Virus record (IMG/VR): IMGVR_UViG_3300025326_000030
Span: 1 to 64,000 of that record
Source: a virus
DNA: 64,000 bases
Strand: one strand, 5' to 3'
Below the pieces are notes generated by a model. The model was not told the origin of the DNA and did not search any database. It worked only from the letters and a program-made list of their open reading frames with translations. Below are positions 24,401 through 32,796 of the stretch, piece after piece (the first letter of the stretch is position 1; every line of letters begins with the position of its first letter). A program made the translations under genes and the position numbers.

Positions 24401-24496
24401 TCACCCGATCAGTTGGCTTCTGCGGTAGAAGAAGGTATCAATCGCAGAAATCAGCGCGATCCGGCGCGTTTGAGATTGCTGAGGGCAGGAAAATGA
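18440..24496 (+). CDS. Tape measure protein with internal LysM domain
   Basis: 2018 residues. The tape measure sets tail length and helps DNA cross the envelope; at roughly 0.15 nm per residue it predicts a tail near 300 nm. Long helical and Ala/Ile/Ser-rich tracts are typical. Several hydrophobic clusters, notably about residues 975-1070, could insert in a membrane. The segment from about residue 600 (FDQTLNQIRIFG) to about 930 fits the phage tail tape-measure core. A LysM peptidoglycan-binding unit lies near 1205-1255 (HTVASGESIWSIAQANNMTV, then NPDI and a later PGQQINL). No lytic catalytic motif was recognised. Confidence 0.88.
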   Translation: MAGLTFELKNIRPFEEELKNLAQIVDRVNATLVSSQTGFNNFSEFLDTVKGKMATTGGLDKSTANFTQVFDSIVGSLKGAGLVTTGSSTILQSAKAIQILISSIGQINTAIASMPAEVDAERITRMSTMLTAISKALSGFSQISGVSIQGVGSGLQSIISALQEIMAFFTQYAVVIGNRSFLDRLFGRNPQTDPVVQAIQRLGPIVSVISTALIPLSRFNFSNLVNVGPTLNGILNFLRDFALFSSNVELTKTVQTTRFFFFKKTTIEAADFIQSLIPVMSVLTKALSALSGVTISSGSAANFTNLLHAISQIINTFATLDLTKADTQTSRGGFLGFFKREAGSIGIMVETFKVIGKALDQLGSSTKKLGTNQIKNLDDLSNVLGRIARVFEKFKGIGDVSGMAKQITLAMSEFSKIAMPTSAKTSFSTKLLGGLTEGLSDIVRVGGTLTKFGITATTAIAKGLTHPTVLGVLKKAGSFLFDDFIQAARDKLEMSSPSRVFMRMGTSIIDGLRQGLTGLASLATGMAKGFVDAFTNGLRSLQTQIGNIGQSLTTTGRSMFYGGRNLAIAGGIGALIAGNRTQMVAEFDQTLNQIRIFGNLQGEALQEVSDKVLQFSAETIFDPQQSAAAFLGLQKAGLSVIESLRVLPEVGNLAAAGNMDLTQATMAVVSAMQAFGLSVENTTDIVDSYSQAANLSTAEVAGLQEGMSNVGPIAHSFGLSFDQTVAILSMFNDAGVRGAEAGTQLKSMLTNLTRPTNDVQNAFKELGVSLTDSEGNFKGIQQIINELSHSMYDMKTITVQVGGGIAEENKQMLEDAGDAYAAADRQLRLTDAGLRTTSARRRTELEAIRVNATGVIAEITGSQEKAQYVTTQITRSQSENFRTIQELAGRYGQIGLSILLSQDADAIDKFVAEMDTVPTAAKVASEMMNTFKGRIESLKGSIQTLTIKAFMPLMNHVLKPIFDVLIRVVNAFASLPGPILAIFAGILVLGAALTTFIGIGMLLISAVLIPLGIMFTAVSMAIGAVLFVITNPLGLIAMFAGVVLAGGALIIFFTALTGAIAFVGGAFAIFINEFRKSEEAMDSLKRFTDAIKNFFSAVKEAISTLFDFIGAFSDVMGQSSSVNNAMQPVTNFFDGITEKINKATQGLQEFKQFLDLLSDTHAFTQGGIPDTTAAISDQINALDRAIDAYDQLEGATTQAQTTQPTHTVASGESIWSIAQANNMTVPELLALNPDIPTIQTQGTISTSQEAVQGLTAPRTIPIIRPGQQINLAPAQSQNQELSDLIKQRQDLIERQRFIQKDEEAFYSGISEEQRFTTGLQSRIEAFSKTGLGQKIFGMFGIKGDDIGSFLFALAPIEGTFKDIGVAIDKVKKSIVGLFTGKNGLGDIALNIQRLFGEGSVLFEQLTGADISDRLQKILLEGTTKDLLGYIGDIVLNFFISLGGLIVEGMLSLIRSMAKSLITSLTRMFREAVGEEVYGNVLAGFSRLGEKFREFRDSLAEFAQSEQGQALIWLLKQIGAGLLIVAGILGGILIVNITMMMSVIRPILDVLGNLALIIQGIAQGDWTKVTTGLSGLGEALIDLPLSILAGITDGLSIIATFLGDEELAGKFDRAGVSIKKFGEDVKATAGEGFDKIIAFVAGLNIDWEGIGTSISGFFDKIKVAVGEFDFGYNWTKLKEFVSAVGDYVSTLNLEKLGTDIATFFTAIKNSVATINFGDAWGDVKEFLSGMLTAISGFTLPVGISDLSGVLAPISSFIDTLQGIIDKVDDTFIAGFNEVKGVINSASGLLGLGGGVEERPQGPRQPTTGIDTFALATQGITTLIDQESIDAAMQPLIDKLIEIGTLADTTVSNILTYFFNMPTSLTISVDNISATLQPLITKFQAVESAVRGAADSINLFRQLMGGGATVPIPQHAYGGSIPAGQLVEFNEQRKNVPFETFQVGNRNYLLSSQPGYMHSPLGGGMTGGNITGDTYYSETVQVEINGTNLSPDQLASAVEEGINRRNQRDPARLRLLRAGK

Positions 24497-25605
24497 TTCG
24501 TCTTTTTCAAATCGGACATGTTCGCCTTACCCATACCATGTTCCCATCAGACCAATATGATTTGGTCTATGCACCACGAATCAGTGCTTTGGGACAGTCC
24601 CAGGATATGAGTTGGACACCCAACAAGCGCCTTTCTTTTGGTGGTCGTGGATTTAAGAGCGAATCTTTTACCATTAGAGAAGTGCTTATCAATAACAGTC
24701 GCTATATGGCTGATCAGCGCAAGGCTAAATTTGACCAACTTATTGGCTTGCCAGTAGTAGACTTTATCGCCTATATTCCTCTTAATGAATGTGCCGAATG
24801 GGATATATTGGGAAATTATGATGCACTTTATGATGCTGGTGTTCTATGGGTTTATAACACAGGATATATAAAGTCGGTAAAACCAGACCATAAGAACCAT
24901 TCAATTGAGATAGAATGCGAGGTTCAGAATTTCTGGGAACCCATCAATCGTTTCTTATGGCAATTTACTCCTACTCCTGGTGGAATGGCATTTAGTTCAG
25001 AGGACGGAACACTTTCTGCATTGCCCATCACCTACAACGATTTTACTTTTGCAGCAGATTGGATGTGGTCGAGGAAGTTTTATGAGAATGCTTTTTACTT
25101 ATTTGACCCTGATATTTGGGAAACTTGGCATACTGAATTGCCAGAAGGGTATCCTATTACTGGATGGGGAACCAATTGGACCACTGAAACAGCTTTCTCA
25201 TTTACCAATCCTTTTAGCGGTTTATTTGCTGGACTTTCTCGTTCGCTTTATCAGTGGACGGGATTACCTGACGGTGGGTCTATTATACTTTCTGTCACGC
25301 ATGGTGAGAATTTATGGAATACACGTACCTCTATTGCCTCTTTGCATCTCGGCATTTTGAATACGGACTTGAATGATGCGGGATATACTGGCTTGTTAGA
25401 TGACGATATTCTTGTGGTTGCGAATTATAACCAATACAATTCCTTTGTGCTTCGAGATAATGTTATCATTACTGAGGTGTATCCGCGTTGGAATTATAAC
25501 TCGCCGCTCTTGGGATCAACCGGAATGGGAAATAATATCCTTTCACTTACTTATCCAATTGAGGGTGTCTTAAGCGCCCAATTGCATAACTTCAGAATTA
25601 TTTAG
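24493..25605 (+). CDS. Distal tail protein
   Basis: 370 residues, overlapping the tape measure stop by four bases. It is beta-rich and aromatic, and its place straight after the tape measure is that of Dit-type proteins that connect the tube to the tip. Residues about 150-300 could be a carbohydrate-binding or galectin-like insertion. The stop codon merges with a GGACTGTCCCC motif that fills the gap to the next gene. Confidence 0.6.
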   Translation: MIRLFQIGHVRLTHTMFPSDQYDLVYAPRISALGQSQDMSWTPNKRLSFGGRGFKSESFTIREVLINNSRYMADQRKAKFDQLIGLPVVDFIAYIPLNECAEWDILGNYDALYDAGVLWVYNTGYIKSVKPDHKNHSIEIECEVQNFWEPINRFLWQFTPTPGGMAFSSEDGTLSALPITYNDFTFAADWMWSRKFYENAFYLFDPDIWETWHTELPEGYPITGWGTNWTTETAFSFTNPFSGLFAGLSRSLYQWTGLPDGGSIILSVTHGENLWNTRTSIASLHLGILNTDLNDAGYTGLLDDDILVVANYNQYNSFVLRDNVIITEVYPRWNYNSPLLGSTGMGNNILSLTYPIEGVLSAQLHNFRII

Positions 25606-25615
25606 GACTGTCCCC
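25604..25615. repeat. Dispersed near-palindrome filling an intergenic gap
   Basis: AGGACTGTCCCC occupies the whole gap between the distal tail gene stop and the tip gene start. One of the few copies not buried in a coding region. Confidence 0.65.
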
Positions 25616-28600
25616 ATGCTATATGCTTATGTTGGCGATGTGTTTTGCGAGGCAGAGAATGTCAAAATTGAGCGTTCCATTGATGGCGTTGGAACCTGTA
25701 GTTTTACTGCATCGGCTTATCGGTTTTTGAATGATGATGATCCGGCTAAAATACTTAGTTTGCCACGACAATTGCAAAATCAGGTCTATACACTCTACTT
25801 TGGCAATACATTAGTATCCAGTGGCATTGTCGAAAATGGAGTTCCAACCTTTATTGAAAGTAGCGATATAGATACTATCCAATTTAATTGTACGGCTGAG
25901 TTGGGATTGCTTTATAGAGAGCGCGGATTCTCAGGCGCAAGTTATAATGATGAACCCGTGTTATTTATTGTTGCAGACTTGCTATCGCAATCTGAAGAAT
26001 CAGATTGGCAGGTCGGATATTTTGAGGGTTTGGATGAGACTATTGTCACTACAATAGACTTACGAGACAAAGAAACACTTTATGCTCAACTAAAAGCCTT
26101 GACTGAGCGTGTACCAGAATTTTACATTCGTTATGGTAGTATTTTTGAGGGATTTTATCGTCTTGATGTAGGACCATTAGGAGATAAGTCTGGGGCTAGT
26201 TTTATTCAGGGGCTTAATCTGGTTAGTTCTAAGCAAATTGCACTTGCCAAGAAGCAACTTTATGAAATAGAAGCCTTTGGCGGTAGTGCGGTTAGCAGAG
26301 AAGTTTACCTTAAAGATGCTTACGATTATGACAACGCGCTTGCAACTCACTACCGTTATCCAGTGGTTGAGAAAGATGATGGCACATGGGTAGTTCGAGA
26401 TTTGCTTTTTTCTGATGGAGACAAAGTTATTAAACGCTTCAAAGATATTGTACCTGCCAATCTGGATCGCCTGATTCCCAGTGCAGTTCAGGCAGCGGGA
26501 TATGGATTATGGCAAGCCTGTGTAAATGAGTTCATTTCTGTTAACGGAGAGATTGAAAATTACACCATTGAAATTGTCGAGAGTCCATCTGAGGGTAATA
26601 CCAATGTTCTAAGTAGTGACATTGATTACATCGTTAATGACACAAATGACTACATCTCAAATGATGATGGAGATTTACTTGCGCGGTTAGGTAGTGGAAG
26701 TTATAGCACGGTTACATTATCATCTTCCACTCTGGGAGAACACAATTCTGAAATCATGGTGGATACCGATGTGTTTCTAATGGGGAATGTATTGGATGAA
26801 ACCTATGCCAGTGCTAATCAAGACACTGATACCAACTTGACTCGTGCAACTTCTTATCTAGATAAATTAGCTCAACCCGTTTCTATTGGTACGGCGCAAA
26901 ATATTACACAGATTCGCCTCTGGATGAAGAAGATTGGTTCTCCAACTGGAACCATGACTCTACGACTTGAAACCAATAGTGCGGGAGAACCATCAGGTAC
27001 GCTTGCCCATGCGAATGCTACTACTACTGTTGCCGAAAGCGGCTTGGCAGTTGGATATGACTGGATTGCTTTTGATTTTACGGATTTTTCTGTATCTGCT
27101 GGTACTTATTGGTTAGTGCTTACTACTACCCGCGCACCTTCAGCCACAAACTATATCGCATGGGGAACTGACGCAAGTGCTCCAAGTTATGCCAGTGGCG
27201 GAATGCTTGGCAGAGATGCGCGATACATTTGGTCGGATAGTCATGGAACCAATCATCTCTCTGACGTTACTGGCGTTTTCCCAACTACAGGCATTCAAGG
27301 CAATGCCGCGCAGTTCGTGGCGGCGAATACGAATTATTTGTACTGCGCCTCAAATGCGGATTTAGCGGGCGCAGATGCAAAATTTGCTTTTATTGGGTGG
27401 GTCAATTTTGATTCACTTGCTACACTGCAATGTATTCTGAGCAAGTATGGCAACGCGGGTGATAGAGAATATCTTCTTTGGATGGATCAAAGCACCAGTA
27501 AAATGCGATTCACCGTCAGCAACGATGGCACGGCAACCAGTGGGGTTGTCTCTACGGTCGTGCTTGCACCCAGCACAAATTATTTAGTGGCGGCGTGGCA
27601 TGATTCGGTGGCAAATGTACTAGGAATAGCAGTGAATGGCACAATCACAACCGCTTCCTATAGCAACGGTGTCTGGACTGGAACTTACAATTTTCAGATT
27701 GGCAAATATGCAGCCGCTTCGGGTTATCTTGGTGCTCATCTAGATGAGTGGGGAAAATGGAATGGTTGGGTACCAGATGCGACAGCCTTAGCCGCGCTCT
27801 ACAATGGCGGGGCGGGCGTGACCTATGCAGAATTAGCGGGGTTGGGACTGGACACCGGGCTGGTAAGCTATTGGAAGCTAGATGATACCAATCCTAATCC
27901 CTATACTGTTCTTGCTGTAGATGGATGTTTTGAGATCTATTCATCACTAAGTGGATTAGCTCAATCTTTTACTCTTAGTTCTTCAAAAACCATTGACAGG
28001 TTAAGATTGTGGCTAAAGAAGATTGCTCTTCCAACAGGAATAGCAACCATCGAGGTCCAAACTAATAATGCAGGGGTGCCTTCGGGAACCCTGGTAGACA
28101 CTAATGCCACAACCACAGTAAATGAGACCGATCTGGATACTGCCTATGAGTGGATTCTGGCAAATTTTAGCAATTTTAATCTTGATGCTGGAATTTACTG
28201 GATTGTATTAACTACTGATAGGGCATTAGACGCTGCTAATTATATTGCGTGGGGGACGGTAGCTACTACGCCTGCTTATTCTGGGGGAGAGATGAAATCT
28301 TATACATCTCTATGGTCTGCCGAAAACAAGGATGCCGCGTTTGGGGTTTTCTATATTCTTTCAGAATCTATTACACTTTTTCTTGCTCAGACATTTACCT
28401 TTGATTCCAATTTGGTTAATGAACTTAGCAATCCGGTTCTTACCTTACAACCCGCCAGTGATGCCTATTTCCACAGCCTGTTACAGGTTCCATTGTTCAA
28501 TCTTCATACACAATCCTACCAATGGATTGATATGTTAGAGATTAATGATTACTTTCCTATTGCGAACATAAAGTTGGAATTTACCAAAGAACAGTTAATC

Positions 28601-29479
28601 AAAGTAACCATCACCACGGGCATTGAATCATTAGAGAAACTATTTGATACTGATCTGGTTTTAGCCGAACGACAGAAGGCGGAATCGTCTTCTATATTGG
28701 GAATTGGCGAATATCCGTTGCCCAACAGTGTGGTATGCGAAATAGTTTCTGATACAGCTTCAATGGTTCCACCTGATACCATGATGAGCGATGGGGCAGA
28801 TGGCAAACTATTTTCTTTGGCTATTCCATCTCATCCTACTGGTGGGTCTTTGGCTTCGGGAGTAGTGCTTTTAACCAATGCAGTAGTGGGGACTTTTACG
28901 GGTTATTATAATATGGTCGCTCAACCCTTCACACTTGGTGGTAGGCTTACCACTCTTAGTTTTAAATTGGGGGCAGCGGTAAATAGTCCTGAGAATTCTC
29001 TCACCTGGGAGATTCGACGAGATGAAAATGGATTGCCAGGACTCATTTTACAAACAGGCAGTTTTACACCTGTGGCAAGTTCAACCAATACCATTACGAT
29101 TGAGCATGGCGTTGGGCTTAAGGATGCTACTCAATATTGGGCAGTTTTGCGAACCACTTCTAATCAGGCAGTAGAAATTGGAGGCAGTCGATATTGGATA
29201 TGGGAAGTTTCCAATGCCAGTTCGTTGGGGTCTTATGCAGTAAGCCCAGATGGAGCAACTTGGATAGAAGTGCCAGGGTCTACCGATCTTATTTTTTCAG
29301 TTGAAACTGATTTGCCAAGCCTACTATTCAGTGTCTTTTCTCCCAACAAGAATGTTATAATTGAAACTGTTCAAGCTCCCAGTTCACCGTTGGGAGGATG
29401 GATTGGCAAAGTTGCCTTTCCTGGTGGATGGACTAGTAATTCCGAAGCGACTGTAAGGGGATTATTTATCTTCAAATGA
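25616..29479 (+). CDS. Tail tip (Tal-like) protein with LamG and three repeated beta-sandwich domains
   Basis: 1287 residues. The first 330 or so fit a tail-tip hub. Then come three related units with the pattern I--(I/L)RLW(L/M)KKI---TG----(V/L)-TN-AG-PSGTL, near residues 435-535 and 790-895 with a more divergent copy near 1105-1225. Such choice-of-anchor-type beta-sandwiches are common in adhesins. Copy one is followed directly by a LamG/concanavalin-like domain (about residues 540-755, from DSHGTNHL to LYNGGAGVTY) whose local base composition is richer in G+C. Probable receptor-binding component at the tail tip. Confidence 0.65.
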   Translation: MLYAYVGDVFCEAENVKIERSIDGVGTCSFTASAYRFLNDDDPAKILSLPRQLQNQVYTLYFGNTLVSSGIVENGVPTFIESSDIDTIQFNCTAELGLLYRERGFSGASYNDEPVLFIVADLLSQSEESDWQVGYFEGLDETIVTTIDLRDKETLYAQLKALTERVPEFYIRYGSIFEGFYRLDVGPLGDKSGASFIQGLNLVSSKQIALAKKQLYEIEAFGGSAVSREVYLKDAYDYDNALATHYRYPVVEKDDGTWVVRDLLFSDGDKVIKRFKDIVPANLDRLIPSAVQAAGYGLWQACVNEFISVNGEIENYTIEIVESPSEGNTNVLSSDIDYIVNDTNDYISNDDGDLLARLGSGSYSTVTLSSSTLGEHNSEIMVDTDVFLMGNVLDETYASANQDTDTNLTRATSYLDKLAQPVSIGTAQNITQIRLWMKKIGSPTGTMTLRLETNSAGEPSGTLAHANATTTVAESGLAVGYDWIAFDFTDFSVSAGTYWLVLTTTRAPSATNYIAWGTDASAPSYASGGMLGRDARYIWSDSHGTNHLSDVTGVFPTTGIQGNAAQFVAANTNYLYCASNADLAGADAKFAFIGWVNFDSLATLQCILSKYGNAGDREYLLWMDQSTSKMRFTVSNDGTATSGVVSTVVLAPSTNYLVAAWHDSVANVLGIAVNGTITTASYSNGVWTGTYNFQIGKYAAASGYLGAHLDEWGKWNGWVPDATALAALYNGGAGVTYAELAGLGLDTGLVSYWKLDDTNPNPYTVLAVDGCFEIYSSLSGLAQSFTLSSSKTIDRLRLWLKKIALPTGIATIEVQTNNAGVPSGTLVDTNATTTVNETDLDTAYEWILANFSNFNLDAGIYWIVLTTDRALDAANYIAWGTVATTPAYSGGEMKSYTSLWSAENKDAAFGVFYILSESITLFLAQTFTFDSNLVNELSNPVLTLQPASDAYFHSLLQVPLFNLHTQSYQWIDMLEINDYFPIANIKLEFTKEQLIKVTITTGIESLEKLFDTDLVLAERQKAESSSILGIGEYPLPNSVVCEIVSDTASMVPPDTMMSDGADGKLFSLAIPSHPTGGSLASGVVLLTNAVVGTFTGYYNMVAQPFTLGGRLTTLSFKLGAAVNSPENSLTWEIRRDENGLPGLILQTGSFTPVASSTNTITIEHGVGLKDATQYWAVLRTTSNQAVEIGGSRYWIWEVSNASSLGSYAVSPDGATWIEVPGSTDLIFSVETDLPSLLFSVFSPNKNVIIETVQAPSSPLGGWIGKVAFPGGWTSNSEATVRGLFIFK

Positions 29480-30543
29480 GTACCGTTAATGGAATCGCAG
29501 TCACCAATCTGCGTGGTTTGCAATATGAGATTCAAGCCAATCAACCACGCATTGAATCAGACGTAGACCACGAGGTCTGGTATCGCGGTCCTACAAGTTG
29601 GTCCACCCTTGATGAAAACGGTGATGTTCTACGTCTTGTTCCCAAACATAATTTAGATGCAAGTGCCGCGCCTCTCGTTACAGATGACAGCGGAGATGGA
29701 TATGATGTTGGTTCCCTATGGATTTATAGTGGGGCAATCTATTTTTGCACAGACGCTACTGTTGGTGCGGCAGTTTGGGAAAACGTCACCGGATTTGGGA
29801 CCGCTACCGCCAATACAGTCTTTGCGGGTCCTTCAACTGGCGGACCAGCGACACCAGGTTTTCGCGCTCTAGTTGCCAGTGATCTCGCCAGTGCCTTGGC
29901 TATTCCCCCTGCCATTGGTGGCACTACACCTTCTACGGGCAAATTCACCACTATAGAAACCACTAGCAATGCCAGCTTTGGGGCTGGCGCAGCGCCTTCT
30001 GCTAGGGTGCATATCATTCGCACAACAGAACAATTGCGAGTAGGATATGATGGTAGCAATTACCTTTCGGTTACAATTGGCGCAACGGGGAATGCGACTA
30101 TGGCTCCTACCGGAAGTACAACGGTTCTCACCAAACAGACCACATTACGAACGACCGATGCCGCAACCAATACAATCGTCTATCCGTTGGCTATTAATCA
30201 TGATTCAAGTGATACTCCAACAGTGGGCTTTGGCACCGGAGTGTCTATCACTGGAAAATCCAGTACAACCTCTACTCAATCCATGTTTTTACAAAATGTA
30301 TATTGGACCGAAGCTACCCACGCCACCAGAAAAGCGCGTGTTGATTTTCGTGTATTTGATACCGCATCTCGATTAGCTTTTTCCATCGCCGCTGATGGCA
30401 GCGTCGCCAATGTGGGATTCTACGGAACTGCCCCCGCAGTTAAGCAAGAGGTTACGGGCTCTCGTGGTGGCAATGTGGCATTGGCAAGCCTCTTGACAGG
30501 TTTAGCAACAATTGGTCTAATTACCGACAGTAGTTCAGCATAA
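29476..30543 (+). CDS. Tail fibre protein
   Basis: 355 residues. The N-terminal part (about 1-120) resembles virion-attachment segments; the middle is Ala/Gly/Thr-rich and repetitive, with TPSTGKFTTI as in many phage fibre shafts. The C-terminus has the recurrent fibre ending VGFYGTAPAVKQEVTGSRGG followed by an ALASLL...GLIT stretch. It overlaps the tip gene by four bases. Confidence 0.7.
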   Translation: MSTVNGIAVTNLRGLQYEIQANQPRIESDVDHEVWYRGPTSWSTLDENGDVLRLVPKHNLDASAAPLVTDDSGDGYDVGSLWIYSGAIYFCTDATVGAAVWENVTGFGTATANTVFAGPSTGGPATPGFRALVASDLASALAIPPAIGGTTPSTGKFTTIETTSNASFGAGAAPSARVHIIRTTEQLRVGYDGSNYLSVTIGATGNATMAPTGSTTVLTKQTTLRTTDAATNTIVYPLAINHDSSDTPTVGFGTGVSITGKSSTTSTQSMFLQNVYWTEATHATRKARVDFRVFDTASRLAFSIAADGSVANVGFYGTAPAVKQEVTGSRGGNVALASLLTGLATIGLITDSSSA

Positions 30544-30556
30544 AAAGGAAATTCTA

Positions 30557-30838
30557 ATGGCACAACAAGCTCAAGTTGATAATCTCGTTACCCTCACCAA
30601 GCAACAGTTGGTCCAGTTTTTAGCAACTGCTGTTCACCTTCAGGCAATCTCAGATATGTACACCGCCGTGAAGACTGCCGATCCAGATATTTTTATCGAC
30701 AATCCGCCCGCTGGCGAGAATTCAAATGTCAATGACGCCAATCTTGCTAACATCGTGGCGCATATTAATGCTGTATTGGCAGACATTGATGGTCGCAAGG
30801 CTGCCTTTTCTGAAATCATTGATACGGTACCATTCTGA
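30557..30838 (+). CDS. Hypothetical tail-region protein
   Basis: 93 residues, helical and acidic, no family recognised. An AAAGGA ribosome-binding site precedes the ATG, and the stop overlaps the next start by one base. It lies in the fibre region and may be a fibre chaperone or small tail component. Confidence 0.5.
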   Translation: MAQQAQVDNLVTLTKQQLVQFLATAVHLQAISDMYTAVKTADPDIFIDNPPAGENSNVNDANLANIVAHINAVLADIDGRKAAFSEIIDTVPF

Positions 30839-31038
30839 TGAAAGACACTTCAGTTGTGTCCGCCTCGAAAGGGGCGGACTTACTTGAACTAAACAAGCAG
30901 GCATTTTTGAAAGAACTGGATAACCTTTGTAAGAAGTATCTGGTACGCCTTGAGGTTGAGTTGCTTCACGAAACTCCTAATGCTCAAATGATTATTACTC
31001 GACCTGTTGTAAAATGGATATTTGAGGACCCGCTATGA
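30838..31038 (+). CDS. Hypothetical small protein
   Basis: 66 residues, soluble, alternating basic and acidic, no recognised domain. Translationally coupled on both sides, overlapping 30557-30838 and 31035-31868. Confidence 0.45.
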   Translation: MKDTSVVSASKGADLLELNKQAFLKELDNLCKKYLVRLEVELLHETPNAQMIITRPVVKWIFEDPL

Positions 31039-31868
31039 GCTTTCTTTCATGGTTGCAAGGTTTTGGTAATCCGCCCAGTGATTATCGTCAATTTGTTCCT
31101 TGGGGAGAAACCCTCAAAAACAACCTAGGGAATTATTTGGTTCAGGTTCGCCGTGTGGCAGGTGGTACTGCCTCGGCAGATTTTGACCTACAGTGGACTA
31201 ATTATGGGTTTGCTGTTCCCGATGTGGCAATTGTGGTAGAGGGTGATAATCACTGGCATACCTATGACAATGGCGCAAATTGGAGTCCCGCAACAGCAGC
31301 AGACGCCGAACAAACTGGACACATGCGTATTAGCCTGGATACGACTCTCAAAACTGGATACCTATGGTGTGATAGTTCAGCACAACTCATAGCCAGTTAT
31401 AGTGACCTCAATGACTATCTGATTGCGAATTTGGCAGATGATGAACTTCGCAGATGGATCACTCAGGCAACCTGGACAAGTACCTCGGAGGCAACTTTTG
31501 ATCTGCGTCGTCCGATGGATGGCATGGCAAACGCTGATATAATTGACCTCTACTGGAATAGTGGAACCGCCTCACGCTTAGGCATGGATGCCGATACTGT
31601 CACGACTAGCAGTTTCGGGTTAAGTGGCGGTGTTGGAGATGCCATTCCCAATGATGTGGGCAGCGATTTCCAATTCCAGTTTGGGTCAACCAAATTTCTG
31701 CTACCTGACTACCGAGAATTACTACTCATGGGGGCTTCCGCCTTTGGTGGTGGAACTGACGTTGCTCAAAATGCCCTCTTTGGGGTAGATGCGATTCTTT
31801 CACCAGCGGGCAAAGGGAATAAGACGCCCTCCTTCCTTGGTGGCATTTCTGTTCAAATTAGGGCTTAG
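31035..31868 (+). CDS. Virion protein, probable fibre or tip accessory
   Basis: 277 residues, beta-rich, Trp- and Gly-rich. A C-terminal block resembles Gly-rich receptor-binding regions (MGASAFGGGTDVAQNALFGV). No enzymatic motif seen. It follows the fibre gene in an overlapping array, so it is likely a fibre-associated virion component. Confidence 0.5.
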   Translation: MSFLSWLQGFGNPPSDYRQFVPWGETLKNNLGNYLVQVRRVAGGTASADFDLQWTNYGFAVPDVAIVVEGDNHWHTYDNGANWSPATAADAEQTGHMRISLDTTLKTGYLWCDSSAQLIASYSDLNDYLIANLADDELRRWITQATWTSTSEATFDLRRPMDGMANADIIDLYWNSGTASRLGMDADTVTTSSFGLSGGVGDAIPNDVGSDFQFQFGSTKFLLPDYRELLLMGASAFGGGTDVAQNALFGVDAILSPAGKGNKTPSFLGGISVQIRA

Positions 31869-31879
31869 GAGAACTGTTC

Positions 31880-32317
31880 ATGGGTATACCTATTGGTGGA
31901 ATATGGGGGTCCTATCCCAAACCCTTTTTTGAGGCATATATAAGCGGGTCCGTACAGAACCTAACCTCTGGGGTAGAGTTGGGTAAATTCAGCACCATAT
32001 TGGTAGATAGTCTGGGCTATTATATAGGTGCTTCTTCTTGGCGCTATACACCCCTTGTGGCGGGTTACTACAAACTTTATGTACGAATGCGTATAGATGG
32101 GGGCGGGACCATTGACAACTGGGGAATTTACAAAAACGCAGGCATTATCACTGATACTCTCTCAGTAGTCGCTTCGGGATACCATATTGTCTTGCACAAA
32201 ATGGTTCATGCAGATGGTGTTACAGACTTTTTCGATACCCGCATCGAACTTACTGCGGGTGCATGTAACATTGCAATCAATTCGGTCTTTGGCGGTTATT
32301 ATTTGGGCAATCCCTAA
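31880..32317 (+). CDS. Probable C1q/TNF-like beta-sandwich virion protein
   Basis: 145 residues. The pattern of aromatic and glycine strands (FEAYISG, YIGASSWRYTPLVAGYYKLYV, then IYKNAGI and a late Tyr-Leu-Gly end) resembles C1q-like jelly rolls found at fibre tips. It is given as a resemblance, not a firm family. It is the last gene before the TATACT element at 32330. Confidence 0.5.
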   Translation: MGIPIGGIWGSYPKPFFEAYISGSVQNLTSGVELGKFSTILVDSLGYYIGASSWRYTPLVAGYYKLYVRMRIDGGGTIDNWGIYKNAGIITDTLSVVASGYHIVLHKMVHADGVTDFFDTRIELTAGACNIAINSVFGGYYLGNP

Positions 32318-32329
32318 GTAGAAGGTCTT

Positions 32330-32335
32330 TATACT
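32330..32335 (+). promoter_or_regulatory. -10-like TATACT before the 32360/32420 genes
   Basis: CTTTATACTGAGA matches the element at 9450. It lies 25 bases before the ATG of the short reading frame at 32360. Confidence 0.35.
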
Positions 32336-32359
32336 GAGAAGCACCATTAAGGTTTTACA

Positions 32360-32413
32360 ATGAGAACCATCGTAAACCCTATAGTAACAGGAGGCGGCGC
32401 GAAAGCGCCCTGA
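32360..32413 (+). CDS. 17-codon reading frame, in frame with the next gene through one TGA
   Basis: Reads MRTIVNPIVTGGGAKAP then TGA. An AAGG ribosome-binding site precedes it. It is in the same frame as 32420-32788, separated only by TGA ACC CTA. A perfect hairpin GGCGC-GAAA-GCGCC sits immediately before the TGA. It may be a translated leader, the true N-terminus with stop readthrough, or a gene broken by one substitution. Confidence 0.45.
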   Translation: MRTIVNPIVTGGGAKAP

Positions 32414-32419
32414 ACCCTA

Positions 32420-32788
32420 ATGAATAGTGGTGCATTTCTATACCCCCGTACTCTCATTTTTGATGCTGGCGAAAACGTAACGGACGAATATGTTCGCTTT
32501 CTTACCCCTGGTGATATTAACGGTGATGCGACCTGGCATTGTCGTCGGACCACTGGGGCATGGACAGCCGCGACGCTTGGTATTCAAGGATCGGTTGACG
32601 GATTGAGCTATTTCCCACTGAAGAGTGGGGCTGATTACATTGGTGGCAGTCTGGTAACGGACGAGTGGCTATCTTTTGATGCCCCCGTTTTCCCATTCAT
32701 GCGCCTGTGGAGTCACAATGGTAGTGGGGTTAGTGTTAACCAAATTGCTGAAGAGCAAGTGCAAGTTTATCTAACCTACGCCGAATAG
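32420..32788 (+). CDS. Small virion-region protein
   Basis: 122 residues, beta-rich, resembling small fibre or decoration components; no cysteine clusters or signal peptide. The ATG has no ribosome-binding site at normal spacing; AGGAGG lies about 25 bases upstream with a GNRA-type hairpin between, so initiation may depend on that fold or on the leader frame at 32360. A terminator follows at once. Confidence 0.55.
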   Translation: MNSGAFLYPRTLIFDAGENVTDEYVRFLTPGDINGDATWHCRRTTGAWTAATLGIQGSVDGLSYFPLKSGADYIGGSLVTDEWLSFDAPVFPFMRLWSHNGSGVSVNQIAEEQVQVYLTYAE

Positions 32789-32796
32789 ATTGTTTT

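Noticed and set aside
32411-32413. Genome-wide recoding of TGA
   Set aside because: Many genes here end in TGA within ATGA-type overlaps, so TGA works as a stop in general.
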